This document shows positions 45,089-53,684 of a DNA stretch of 64,000 bases, piece after piece. The notes beneath the pieces were generated by a model, which searched no databases, had not been told where the DNA came from, and saw only the letters and a program-made list of their open reading frames with translations. Location of the stretch: NCBI GenBank assembly GCA_003538135.1, contig DPOR01000006.1, forward strand, positions 1 through 64,000, read 5' to 3'. Position 1 is the first letter of the stretch. The number at the start of each line of letters is the position of its first letter. The translations under genes and the position numbers were made by a program. The DNA comes from Oscillospiraceae bacterium. GTDB lineage: Bacteria > Bacillota > Clostridia > Oscillospirales > Acutalibacteraceae.

Positions 45089-45583
45089 TCAGACCTTGTT
45101 GAGGATAAGGATGGAGATAACGACACCATAAAGGGCTATCGACTCGCCGAGGGCGACGAAGATAAGAGCCTTACCGAAAGCCTTGGGATCCTCGCTCGTT
45201 GCGGCGATAGCTGCGGGAGCGCCGGCGGCAACTGCGATACCGCCGCCGATACCGGCAAGACCGGTAACAAGACCTGCGGCAAGAAGTCCGAGGCCCTTGG
45301 AGTTATCCTTGGCGGAAGACTCAGTGCTCTCGGCCGCCGTGTCGGAAGCCTGCGCGGCGGTGGTGTCCGCCGGAGCTGCGGCCTTGTCCTCGCTGCCGGT
45401 TGCGAAAGCGCCCATGGCACAGCCCGCGACGAGCAGAAGCATAACGACGAAGGTGGCCGCGTTCATGCGAAGGCTCTTCCTGACGCTCTGACCCTCAGAG
45501 TGCTTCTTCATTGTGTATACTACGGATGCGAGAAGCACCGCTGCGGGAACTACGATCATAACGGAATAAAAAAGAGTTGTCAT
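45089..45583 (-). CDS. atpK: V-type ATP synthase subunit K (membrane ring)
   Basis: 164 residues. Two N-terminal membrane segments (about 5-24 and 42-62), a polar Ala/Thr/Ser linker (about 63-97), then the real ring hairpin at 98-162 with the ion-binding Glu147 in ALGESIALYG. Thus only the second hairpin carries a carboxylate. Ser148 and Tyr152 resemble part of the Na+-binding pattern of c subunits, but the Gln usually seen on the partner helix is absent, so H+ or Na+ cannot be decided. Located between atpI and atpF. Confidence 0.9.
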   Translation of the reverse strand: MTTLFYSVMIVVPAAVLLASVVYTMKKHSEGQSVRKSLRMNAATFVVMLLLVAGCAMGAFATGSEDKAAAPADTTAAQASDTAAESTESSAKDNSKGLGLLAAGLVTGLAGIGGGIAVAAGAPAAIAATSEDPKAFGKALIFVALGESIALYGVVISILILNKV

Positions 45584-45599
45584 TTTACTTTACCTCCGA

Positions 45600-47582
45600 T
45601 TAGTCTTTATTTGCTAAAGCCTTTTTGGCCTTTTTACCGGCAATTTTTGTTTTTATATTCGACTGAGCCTGCTCAAGCTTTGCGGGTGTGAACGCCCTGC
45701 CGCCGCCCTCATAGAAGCGGCTGAACATCTCGTAGAACTCCAGACGCAAGCCCTGAATGCCCGAGAGCAGACCCTCAAGGGCGATGACGATGATATTGCC
45801 TATGATGATAACGGGGATGTTGCTGCCGTTACCGCCGAGGGTGAACACGACCATCATCATGCTGGCATGGACTATAACAAACGCGCCGACACGAAGGAAG
45901 GACACGGTGTTGCTGAAATAGGACAGGACATATTCGATAAGCTCGAACAGGTTCTGGAGCAGAAAGTCAACGACGCTGTCGGGCTTCCAGTCCGGATGCT
46001 TGTCTATAATACCTATCGGTATCTCCTTTAAGTAGAGCAAAACGGCGCATACGCCCATAATACCGAACAGGACGCTGTTCGGAAGCACCTTCGGGCCGTT
46101 CATAAACGCTACGCAGAACGCAACGCCCGCCAAATAGAACACTATTCCGACAAGTCCGTTGTTGCTGAATATCGCCTCGCCTATCTTCTTATGCTTGAGG
46201 CAGGATACGACATTCAGGAGCATCGCGGTCACAACAAGGACAACGCCTATGCCTATGGCGACTATCAGGACGGTGTTTATCGAGTCCATAACGCTCAGCG
46301 GCTTTGAGGCCATACCCAGCGCATGGTAGACGGGGTCAAGCATATCCTCATAGCCGAACACGGAGCCGAACACGAAGCCGAACACCGCGCTCGAAAGTCC
46401 GCACGGGATAAGAATACGCGCAAGGGACATCTTCTTTATCTTCCAGCCGAGGATACCGAGCAGGAAGAGCACAAGTCCCTGACCGAGGTCGCCGAACATG
46501 ATGCCGAACAGCAGCGTATATGTTATTGCGACGAAGCCCGTGACATCGATATCCGAATATGACGGCAGGCCGTACATATCGACGAAGAATTCATAGGGCT
46601 TGAATATCAGTGGGTTCCTGAGCTTTACGGGCGGGGTCTTTGAGCTCTTGTCGGGGTCGTTCTCCTCGACCTCGACGTGCGGAATGGCCTCCGCTTTTTT
46701 CTCGAACTCCTTTGAAACGTGGGCGGGTACCCACCCGACATAGAAGAAATATTTATTGTGGCACGCGGCATAGCGGCGAAGCTCAAAGACGGTATTTAAA
46801 TCGACGAGCTTCGTGTATATCTCGTTGCAGCGTTTGCGGTTCTCTTTCCAGAGCGCCGCGGCGCGCTCGTCAAGCTGCTTTAAGTCGCCCTCGATAATCT
46901 CGATATTGCTCTTGAGCTGATCTATTACCTGCTCAACGGTACCGACTGCCGAGGGAACCTGGAGACGCTCGAAATTGAGTCCCGCAAAAATGCTGTCGAC
47001 CTCGTCGACGCGCTCTCTTGGCGCGCAGTAGACGCCCCAATAGTCTGTCGCATCGGTCGAGCACGGGATGAAGAGCACATAGGGGTCGTCGTCATAGGCG
47101 ACAAGCTTTTCGTAGCTCTCTTTGGGCATATGACCGAAGCGGGTTTTGATGAACTTACAGTTGAACAGCTCATCGAGTCCGACATCGAAGCCCGTGAAAT
47201 GCTCATATTTTGCAATGCCGTTTCGGCACTGTTCGAGCTGATCCTCAAGCTCCTTGTACTCGTCGTGCAGCGCGGAGAGGTTTTTGTCAAGCTCGTCGAT
47301 ATAGGCGCTGGTCTTGTCATCGAGCTCGATATCGCGCGAGCGGTCGCCGACTATCGTCGGGTCGGGAGCGGAATCGTTCTCGCGGATAAGCTCCTCTATT
47401 TTTTGCAGCATCGGCGCATACGGGTTCTCCTCGCTGAGAGTCAGATAACCCATTGACGCAGACATATACTGCGTTGCCTGCTCGGGCTGGAACGAGCCGT
47501 CCAAGCAGCAGGTCGAAATGAAATTGTTAAGTTTATCGAGCGGACCCGTAACTTTAACAAGCTTCATTTTTGCAACTGCCAA
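45600..47582 (-). CDS. atpI: V-type ATP synthase subunit I (a subunit, stator)
   Basis: 660 residues. The N-terminal ~330 residues form a cytosolic arm with a coiled coil, the C-terminal half has about seven to eight membrane segments, including FGIMFGDLGQGLVLFLLGI and SFLRVGAFVIVHASMMMVVF with the Arg that faces the ring. Start is TTG 47582 (MAVAKMKLVKVTG), matching the usual N-terminus of the family; the later ATG at 47567 has no ribosome site. Confidence 0.94.
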   Translation of the reverse strand: MAVAKMKLVKVTGPLDKLNNFISTCCLDGSFQPEQATQYMSASMGYLTLSEENPYAPMLQKIEELIRENDSAPDPTIVGDRSRDIELDDKTSAYIDELDKNLSALHDEYKELEDQLEQCRNGIAKYEHFTGFDVGLDELFNCKFIKTRFGHMPKESYEKLVAYDDDPYVLFIPCSTDATDYWGVYCAPRERVDEVDSIFAGLNFERLQVPSAVGTVEQVIDQLKSNIEIIEGDLKQLDERAAALWKENRKRCNEIYTKLVDLNTVFELRRYAACHNKYFFYVGWVPAHVSKEFEKKAEAIPHVEVEENDPDKSSKTPPVKLRNPLIFKPYEFFVDMYGLPSYSDIDVTGFVAITYTLLFGIMFGDLGQGLVLFLLGILGWKIKKMSLARILIPCGLSSAVFGFVFGSVFGYEDMLDPVYHALGMASKPLSVMDSINTVLIVAIGIGVVLVVTAMLLNVVSCLKHKKIGEAIFSNNGLVGIVFYLAGVAFCVAFMNGPKVLPNSVLFGIMGVCAVLLYLKEIPIGIIDKHPDWKPDSVVDFLLQNLFELIEYVLSYFSNTVSFLRVGAFVIVHASMMMVVFTLGGNGSNIPVIIIGNIIVIALEGLLSGIQGLRLEFYEMFSRFYEGGGRAFTPAKLEQAQSNIKTKIAGKKAKKALANKD

Positions 47583-47618
47583 GGTTTATCACCGTCCTTT
47601 TAAACTCTTGAAACACAT

Positions 47619-48656
47619 TCAGTCGCCCACGCCTAACAAAAGTCGGCTTATTTCTTCGGGCGGAATATTATATCTTATACCCTCAATAATGTGGGTCAGA
47701 TTTTCTGCTTCATTCTCCGCGAGCGCAACATAACTCATCATCACAACGCTCGGGTAGGTCGAAAAACGCACAAGGCTCTTTGCGCGGTCATATCTGAGCT
47801 TTGCGCTCACCTGCTCAACGGAGAGGTCGCCGCGCTCGGCAAAGGCGGCATACGCCGTGCCCTTGAGCGTCTTGAGAGCCTCTTCGGCGTTCGGCGCTTT
47901 CATAAAGCCCGTGAGCTCCTTTTCTCCGAGCGTTCCGCCCGGCAGGAGCATGGTCAAAAGCACGCTCTGCGGCATATTCGTGAGTCTCTTGAGCCTGTAG
48001 AGCGAGACGATGTTTTCGGCGTCCGTATCGAACGCGTACATTGCGTCAAGCTCCTTGCGCGCCTTGCCGCTGTAGTTCTTTTTGATAAGCGCCTCGGCCT
48101 GCGAACGGAGATATTTGTTGAGCGCCAGCTCCATGCCGAAATAATCGGGTCTGCCGGCCGAGACAAACGGGGCGAGCACGGCCTTATATGGCGAGCCCTC
48201 GACCGCCGCCAACAGCAAATCGGCGTTTGTCGCAGTCTCGAGCGCCGCGGCGTTCAGCTCCGAATGGCGCATGAAAAAGTCCGGCACCTTGGCGAGATTG
48301 TTCTCCGGGTGGCGGCTGTTCAGATATCGCACCGAATGCAGCAGCATATCGACGTCGGAGAGCGTAACGAAGTATTTGTAGAAGCCGTCGCCGATTGACT
48401 TTTCGTATCTGCAAAGGGAGGCGAAGTTATTTAAAAGGTGCTCTCTGAGCAGTATCTCTATCTGCCGACGTCTTACGGAGCCCATGGTCACGCCCTCGAA
48501 TGCGTCGGCGTAGGCCGTGTGAGCTTTAAGATAAGCCGCCGCCTCGTTGACCGTGCGGCAGGCGAGCAAATCGGTGTAGTTCTGCGCGGTAAGGCGTTTG
48601 CCGTACATAGCACGAGCCTTGGCGAGCACTGCGTTTGCGGCGGACGAAACTGTCAT
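47619..48656 (-). CDS. atpC: V-type ATP synthase subunit C (V0 d-like)
   Basis: 345 residues of mostly alpha helix. N-terminal AVLAKARAMYGKRLTAQNYTDLL and a C-terminal part with YVALAENEAENLTHIIEGIRY, the family's closing motif. It links the rotor to the membrane ring. Start ATG 48656 (MTVSSAANA), with AAAGGA upstream; an in-frame GTG at 48665 is not needed. Confidence 0.92.
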   Translation of the reverse strand: MTVSSAANAVLAKARAMYGKRLTAQNYTDLLACRTVNEAAAYLKAHTAYADAFEGVTMGSVRRRQIEILLREHLLNNFASLCRYEKSIGDGFYKYFVTLSDVDMLLHSVRYLNSRHPENNLAKVPDFFMRHSELNAAALETATNADLLLAAVEGSPYKAVLAPFVSAGRPDYFGMELALNKYLRSQAEALIKKNYSGKARKELDAMYAFDTDAENIVSLYRLKRLTNMPQSVLLTMLLPGGTLGEKELTGFMKAPNAEEALKTLKGTAYAAFAERGDLSVEQVSAKLRYDRAKSLVRFSTYPSVVMMSYVALAENEAENLTHIIEGIRYNIPPEEISRLLLGVGD

Positions 48657-48685
48657 ACGGCACACTTCCTTTCAAAAAAATCTTA

Positions 48686-49000
48686 TCAGTCGGCGTTAAC
48701 CGCTCTGTCTGCAAGCACCTGCGCCCATTTTGCGCGGTTCTGTTCGCTCTGCACGTCAAGCGCATCGGACACGGCACAGGCTTTTTTATCTATCGCGGCA
48801 AGAGCTTCTTTCAGCTTCGCGTCATACTCCGAAGCGGTCTTTGCTATCTCGCTGTCGGCGCGCTCCTGCTCCTCGGCCTGCAGCTTCTTTGCCTGCTCCG
48901 CAAGCTCGGAATCGGCTCTGTCAAAGAACTCCTGCTCCTCCATGGTGCGCTTTCTCGCGCGCTTATCCATATCGACTATCGTTTTAATGATGCTGTCCAT
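48686..49000 (-). CDS. Peripheral-stalk protein of the V-type ATPase (G/H-like)
   Basis: 104 residues, almost entirely a charged coiled coil (MDKRARKRTMEEQEFF, LAEQAKKLQAEEQERAD, AKTASEYDAKLKEALAAID). Position as first gene and the coiled-coil design fit the subunit G/H partner of subunit E, but the sequence alone is not diagnostic. ATG 49000 with GAGGTG upstream. The likely promoter lies at 49073-49100. Confidence 0.75.
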   Translation of the reverse strand: MDSIIKTIVDMDKRARKRTMEEQEFFDRADSELAEQAKKLQAEEQERADSEIAKTASEYDAKLKEALAAIDKKACAVSDALDVQSEQNRAKWAQVLADRAVNAD

Positions 49001-49072
49001 TGCTGCACCTCTTTTTTCGACTGTTTCGGCATACCTATTATATATGCCTTTTACGCATCTTTCAGCTACTAA

Positions 49073-49100
49073 ATTATATCACCCACGATGCAAAAGGCAA
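49073..49100 (-). promoter_or_regulatory. Likely sigma-A promoter of the V-type ATPase operon
   Basis: TATAAT (49078-49073) on the minus strand, with a weak TTGCCT 16 nt upstream (49100-49095). Confidence 0.5.
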
Positions 49101-49214
49101 TATGCAAAAATGATAAACTATCGACAATTTTTAATTTATTTTTTGTACCGTGGCATAGAAATTTAATAAACATTTCAAACTTGTAACAAAAAGTTTCACC
49201 CGTTAAATTCCGAG

Positions 49215-49250
49215 CGGAAAACAACCCCTCCGAATTGCTTTCGAAGGGGT
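49215..49250 (-). terminator. Terminator after the PHP genes
   Basis: On the minus strand ACCCCTTCG and CGGAGGGGT pair with one mismatch, followed by TGTTTTCC; 8 nt after the stop codon. Confidence 0.6.
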
Positions 49251-49257
49251 CTGAACT

Positions 49258-50601
49258 TTATTTTTTAATTTTATCCTCGATGAAAATTCTTATCTTCTCG
49301 GCTACAAACGCACCGAGAGCAAAGGTGCGTGAATGATAGAATTTCATAAACTTTTGGCCGGGCTCGGTTCTGAAAATCCAAAGCGCCCAATCGGGGACGG
49401 GCTTATCGACTCTGCCGCTGTAGCGAAGCTCGAACGGCTGCGAATAGGTCACGCCGCCGCTGCCCTTCATTTGGAAGCGAATGTAACAGCCGAGCTCATC
49501 CTCGTAATCGTTGAGGTCGATCGTGTTGCCCGTGGCTATGACCTTGCCGTCGGCTATCCACTCGATAACCTCGCAGTCACGGTCGGGGTCTGCGGTAACG
49601 GTTATCGTGTTCTCCTTTTTATTCACCCTGATGTCGGTCACGAGTGGCACGTTTCCGTCGCCCTCAAATTCGCCGATGCCGTCGGTGGTCTTGTGATATC
49701 TGCTCGCGGCGAAGAAATTGCCGTCCTTCATCGCTTTTTTGACTGCATTTTCGTTGTTCTCCGGCAGGACGAAGAGCTCAAACGATCTGCCGACCTCGTT
49801 GAGCTTTTCGGAGTCGTCGTCGGCAAAAGCCCAGATATTTCTGCCCTTGGGGATAACGACCTGAAGCAGCTCATCCCAGAGCGCACGGTCGCCGCGGGTC
49901 ACTCTGTCCGTGCTGTTGACTATCTCCATGCCGAGGCAGCTCGGGCAGTCGATGAATATGCCCGCAAAATAGGCTATATATACATTCCAGTGTGAGCGCT
50001 GCGGGAATCTTCCGGAATCGACCCAGTCGCCGACATGGTTGAGCACGGAATAACCGCCCGCCTTTTCTATCTCCTCGGGCGCGGTTCTGTAGTCGTTTTC
50101 TATTCCCCACTCGCCCTGACCGTAGGTGGTGAAATAGCCGTTGACATGGGTCTTGGAGATGACCGCCATATTGCACTCTATTCCGCCACGGATATCCGTC
50201 ATGCCTCTGCCGCCGCGGTCAAGTCCCTTTGTGATGCGCTCGTAGTTCTCCTTGCTCATCGGATAGACTTTTCTAAAGCCGTTGAATATGCCGTTGGTCT
50301 TTCTCTTTTCCGTCCAGCCGTTTGTGATAACGCCGTGGTCGGTCATGGCGAGAATGTCGTAGTCGGCCTTGTAATATGCCTCTACCATCTCGTCTAAGGT
50401 CGGCTCGCCGTCGCTCGCGTCGCAGTGGGTGTGGAGATTCGCCTTGTAGGTTTTCCACTCGCTCCAATCGACCTGCTCATAGGGATTAACTATAGTATAA
50501 TCCGTCTCCTTTTCTCCGAGCGCAAACGCCGCCGGGAACGCGGTGAAGAGCAAAACGAGGGCGAGAGCCGCAGACAGAATACGCTTGAAATTCTTTTTCA
50601 T
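49258..50601 (-). CDS. Secreted PHP-domain phosphoesterase-like protein, paralogue 2
   Basis: 447 residues from ATG 50601 (MKKNFKRILSAALALV), with AAGGAG upstream. Signal peptide at 1-27. PHP metal-site motifs: NLHTHCDASDG near 55-65, LAMTDHGV near 85, a His in VLNHVGDW and the FADDDSE region near 265. The C-terminal ~120 residues look like a beta domain (VTDIRVNKKENTITVTA). PHP domains hydrolyse phosphoesters with two or three metals; secretion is uncommon for the fold. About 20 nt downstream of its paralogue and the same layout, so they arose by duplication. Substrate unknown. Confidence 0.85.
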   Translation of the reverse strand: MKKNFKRILSAALALVLLFTAFPAAFALGEKETDYTIVNPYEQVDWSEWKTYKANLHTHCDASDGEPTLDEMVEAYYKADYDILAMTDHGVITNGWTEKRKTNGIFNGFRKVYPMSKENYERITKGLDRGGRGMTDIRGGIECNMAVISKTHVNGYFTTYGQGEWGIENDYRTAPEEIEKAGGYSVLNHVGDWVDSGRFPQRSHWNVYIAYFAGIFIDCPSCLGMEIVNSTDRVTRGDRALWDELLQVVIPKGRNIWAFADDDSEKLNEVGRSFELFVLPENNENAVKKAMKDGNFFAASRYHKTTDGIGEFEGDGNVPLVTDIRVNKKENTITVTADPDRDCEVIEWIADGKVIATGNTIDLNDYEDELGCYIRFQMKGSGGVTYSQPFELRYSGRVDKPVPDWALWIFRTEPGQKFMKFYHSRTFALGAFVAEKIRIFIEDKIKK

Positions 50602-50621
50602 TGCTTTATTCTCCTTAAAAA

Positions 50622-52103
50622 TCAATACGGGTCAAAGAATCGGTCAAAGACATTGTAGCCGAGGAAGAAGAGTTTGAACGCCCAAATAATGGGGTTGAAC
50701 CTGAAGCAGGTCCTGTCGAGCACCGTGACCGTGGTGCGCAGTAAAGTAGAAATATCGTGAGTTTTCGGAACTCTGACTTTTCCGAAGTCCTCGCCGTCTC
50801 TGCTTATCACGAAGGGCTGGGAGTAGCATATGCCGTTGTCGCCCGTGATATAGAATCTGACATAGAGATACGGCGTGTCTAGCAGGTCGTCCGCGCGGAG
50901 ATCGAGCGTCGCCTTGCCGTCCGATATGCCTGTCTCGCGCCTGATGACGTTGCAGTTTGAGACCCAGGTTATCGAATTGAAATTCTCGCCCTCGATGCTT
51001 ATCGTGTCGTTTTCGTCGTCAACCGTAACGCGGGTGACAAGCGGTGTGTCGTCGCGCAGATAAGCTTCGGTCTCCATAAGCTTCTCCCCGTCGAAGCCGG
51101 GAATCTCCTCCATTCCGTTCAGCTCGACGCCGTTTGAATAGTGGGAGACCGCGAAGCACCAGCCGTTCTCCATGCCCTTGCGGAAGCTCTCGTTTGTGAG
51201 CTCGGGCAGCACCATCATTGTATATGCGTCGTTGAGCGAACGTACATTGTGCGAATCCGCGAACGCGAAGCCCCACGGGACAACGCCGTTGGGTATCGTC
51301 TTTTGGAGTATCTGATCGTAGAGTATGCGGTCGCAGCGGGTATGCTCGTCGGTGGCGCTGTTTATGCCCATGCCGACGCTCGAGCCTTTATTATCAAGGA
51401 AGATGCGCGCAAACTTGTTGACATAGTATTCGTCTATTTTCTGCCCGACGTGCTCGGCGCTGTCCTTGTCGGGATAGACATATTCGCCGACGTGCGAGAG
51501 CATGGATATTCCGCCCTTGCGGTTGACGCCCTTTGACGGGGTCTCGTAGTCGCCGTAAACTCCGGCGAGCCCCTGACCGTAGTCCGCAAAGTAGCCGGTC
51601 AGGTGGCAGTCGCACTTGGGGGTCGCCATGTTGAGCTCTATGCCCTGCGGGATATCGAGCATTCCGTTTTTGTGGGTTCTCGTCGCCGACGCGGCTGTAC
51701 CCGCAGTGTAAGCCTCATATTCGGCGGCGGTCAGCGGGTATATGGGCGCGAGCTTCGTGCGCTCGTATTTTACGAGCCTCAGCAGCGGCACGAGCTGCGG
51801 CTTTTTATCCCATCCCCGGTTTATTGTGCCGTGGTCGGTGACGGCGAGGATATCGTAGTTGAGGTCATAGTGCTTCTCAACCACCTCGCGGATAGGCAGA
51901 TATCCGTCGCTCGCGTTGCTGTGGGTGTGCAGCTGAGCCTTGTAAATTCCCCAGCTGTCCCAGTCTACTTCGGCGTAAGGGTCGGTTATCTCGTAGCTTA
52001 CCTCCGCCGGAGCAGTCCCATTCCCCTGCGCAAAAGCAAAGAACGCGAGAGCCGGCGCCGCGACAAGCAGGCAGAGCAGCAGCGAAAGGGTGCGTTTAAA
52101 CAT
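50622..52103 (-). CDS. Secreted PHP-domain phosphoesterase-like protein, paralogue 1
   Basis: 493 residues from ATG 52103 (MFKRTLSLLLCLLVAAPAL), placed 9 nt after GAGGAGG; the ATG at 52109 is too close. Signal peptide with AFA cleavage near residue 26. Motifs: QLHTHSNASDG, LAVTDHGTINRG, MLSHVGEY and FAFADSHN, parallel to paralogue 2. The C-terminal beta region contains TRVTVDDENDTISIEG. The two genes form one unit behind a promoter at 52142-52170. Substrate unknown; extracellular phosphate scavenging or polymer editing are possibilities only. Confidence 0.85.
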   Translation of the reverse strand: MFKRTLSLLLCLLVAAPALAFFAFAQGNGTAPAEVSYEITDPYAEVDWDSWGIYKAQLHTHSNASDGYLPIREVVEKHYDLNYDILAVTDHGTINRGWDKKPQLVPLLRLVKYERTKLAPIYPLTAAEYEAYTAGTAASATRTHKNGMLDIPQGIELNMATPKCDCHLTGYFADYGQGLAGVYGDYETPSKGVNRKGGISMLSHVGEYVYPDKDSAEHVGQKIDEYYVNKFARIFLDNKGSSVGMGINSATDEHTRCDRILYDQILQKTIPNGVVPWGFAFADSHNVRSLNDAYTMMVLPELTNESFRKGMENGWCFAVSHYSNGVELNGMEEIPGFDGEKLMETEAYLRDDTPLVTRVTVDDENDTISIEGENFNSITWVSNCNVIRRETGISDGKATLDLRADDLLDTPYLYVRFYITGDNGICYSQPFVISRDGEDFGKVRVPKTHDISTLLRTTVTVLDRTCFRFNPIIWAFKLFFLGYNVFDRFFDPY

Positions 52104-52141
52104 CGTCATTCCTCCTCAAAAAGTTTTTATTTCACAATAAC

Positions 52142-52170
52142 AGTTTAAATCATTCGGTATATCAAGTCAA
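52142..52170 (-). promoter_or_regulatory. Sigma-A promoter of the PHP gene pair
   Basis: TTGACT (52170-52165), a 17-nt spacer and TAAACT (52147-52142) on the minus strand. Confidence 0.55.
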
Positions 52171-52272
52171 CAAAATTAATAAAAATTATTAGCTAAAGAT
52201 TTATTTTTTATTTATTTTTTCTGCGAAGTTCGTTATTTTTCCGTCAAATGTGACATTTTCGACAAATTTCTG

Positions 52273-52301
52273 TTGACTTATTTTTCAAATTTTGATATAC
52301 T
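52273..52301 (+). promoter_or_regulatory. Sigma-A promoter of lipoprotein gene 1
   Basis: TTGACT (52273-52278), a 17-nt spacer and TATACT (52296-52301). Leader about 75 nt. Confidence 0.7.
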
Positions 52302-52381
52302 CGACTTGCGAGTTGAGCGAACGGAATTATTCCGCGGACTCTCCACCGGGAAAGAAAAAACTAAAAAGAAAGGGAAAAACA

Positions 52382-53551
52382 ATGAAAAGAAAACTTATTT
52401 CCGCCGTTGCGCTCATCCTGTGCGCGACAATGCTGCTCTTCTGCGGCTGCAAATCAAAGAAGAACAACGACGATTCAACATCCCCCTCCGAGAGCGGAGC
52501 GGCAGTTGACGCCATAACCGACGAGAGCACCGAGCCCTCAACGGAGGGAACAACGGAGCCCGAAAAGAAAGAGTCCACTCCCGATGCCATAAAGAAAGTT
52601 ACGGACAGCACAAAGAAGCCCGGCAAGGTCAACACCACAACCCCCGCCGTCAAAAAAGACGAGTGGAAAAAAGCGGGCAAATACACCTGCGGCAAAAACC
52701 TCGCGGCAGGCGAATACTATATTAAACCCGACAGCAAAAAATGCAGCGTAATCCTGACGGACGGCAAGCATTTTGGCAAAGATGAGATAGTCGAGTTCGA
52801 GGTTCTTCCTTTCGGACTGTTTGTCACCATGAAGCCCGGCTACACGCTCGAGGTCAAGAACGGCAAGTTCATCGCCGCTTCCGCCGTTGAAAAGATGGGC
52901 GGCAAAAACGGCGTATATGAAATCGGCACCTACAGAGTCGGCATAGATATTCCCGCCGGCGAGCACCTTCTCGGCAACGCAGACGGCGTAGAGCTTATGG
53001 TTCTCTCGACAACCGATTACTTTGATGAGGACGGCGAGACCCTGACTGTTTTCGGGCCCCATCCCGCATATGTCTCTCTTCAAAAGGGTCAGCGCGTGAT
53101 GTTCCTCGATGACACTACACTTGATATCAAGGCTCCCGCCGCCAACAGTGACGGCAGCTTCAATCCCGGAATGTACAAGGTCGGCAAGGATATCAAGCCC
53201 GGCAAGTATAAGCTCGTTCCCACGGACGCCGAAAACGGATATATTGTTTATTACGATCTGCAATACATTGATCTCTCGGTAGCCGATTCTGCCGAAAATC
53301 TCGGCAAGGATAAAGTAATCGAGCTTGCAAGCGGACGCTATATTGAATTTGCAGGCTTAAAGCTCGTTCCGTATGTCGAGCCCAAACCCACGGAGCCTTC
53401 AAGTGAAACCTCAAGCGAAACCTCAAGCGAATCTTCAAGTGAGACTTCAAGTGAATCCGGTTCCGATAAGGATAAAGACAAGGATAACGATGCGGACACT
53501 CCTAAAAATAACGAAGCCGGCGACAACAATGTCGGCGATAACAAAAATTAA
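52382..53551 (+). CDS. Lipoprotein with three G-Y-x-x-G-x-D-I-x-A-G repeats, paralogue 1
   Basis: 389 residues from ATG 52382 (MKRKLISAVALIL), with AAAGGG upstream. Signal peptide with lipobox MLLFCGC, so the lipidated Cys is near residue 22. An acidic/Ser-Thr-Pro linker follows to about residue 95. Then come three related beta modules, each containing Y-x-G-x-D/N-I/L-x-x-G-x-Y (GKYTCGKNLAAGEYYI, GTYRVGIDIPAGEHLL, GMYKVGKDIKPGKYKL), and a Ser/Glu/Asp-rich low-complexity tail. Similar modules occur in other Gram-positive lipoproteins without assigned role. First of three tandem paralogues. Confidence 0.85.
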   Translation: MKRKLISAVALILCATMLLFCGCKSKKNNDDSTSPSESGAAVDAITDESTEPSTEGTTEPEKKESTPDAIKKVTDSTKKPGKVNTTTPAVKKDEWKKAGKYTCGKNLAAGEYYIKPDSKKCSVILTDGKHFGKDEIVEFEVLPFGLFVTMKPGYTLEVKNGKFIAASAVEKMGGKNGVYEIGTYRVGIDIPAGEHLLGNADGVELMVLSTTDYFDEDGETLTVFGPHPAYVSLQKGQRVMFLDDTTLDIKAPAANSDGSFNPGMYKVGKDIKPGKYKLVPTDAENGYIVYYDLQYIDLSVADSAENLGKDKVIELASGRYIEFAGLKLVPYVEPKPTEPSSETSSETSSESSSETSSESGSDKDKDKDNDADTPKNNEAGDNNVGDNKN

Positions 53552-53566
53552 CCAATAATTAAAACC

Positions 53567-53602
53567 GAGGAAGGGTCGCGAAACTCGCCCCTTCCTTTTT
53601 TC
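53567..53602 (+). terminator. Terminator of lipoprotein gene 1
   Basis: Stem GGAAGGG / CCCTTCC followed by TTTTTTCG. Confidence 0.75.
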
Positions 53603-53684
53603 GACAGTGTGGGCTTAAATATTTTAATTCAGTATAATAAAAACGCAGAAACACAAAAAATAATTTTATGAAAGGACGAAAACG

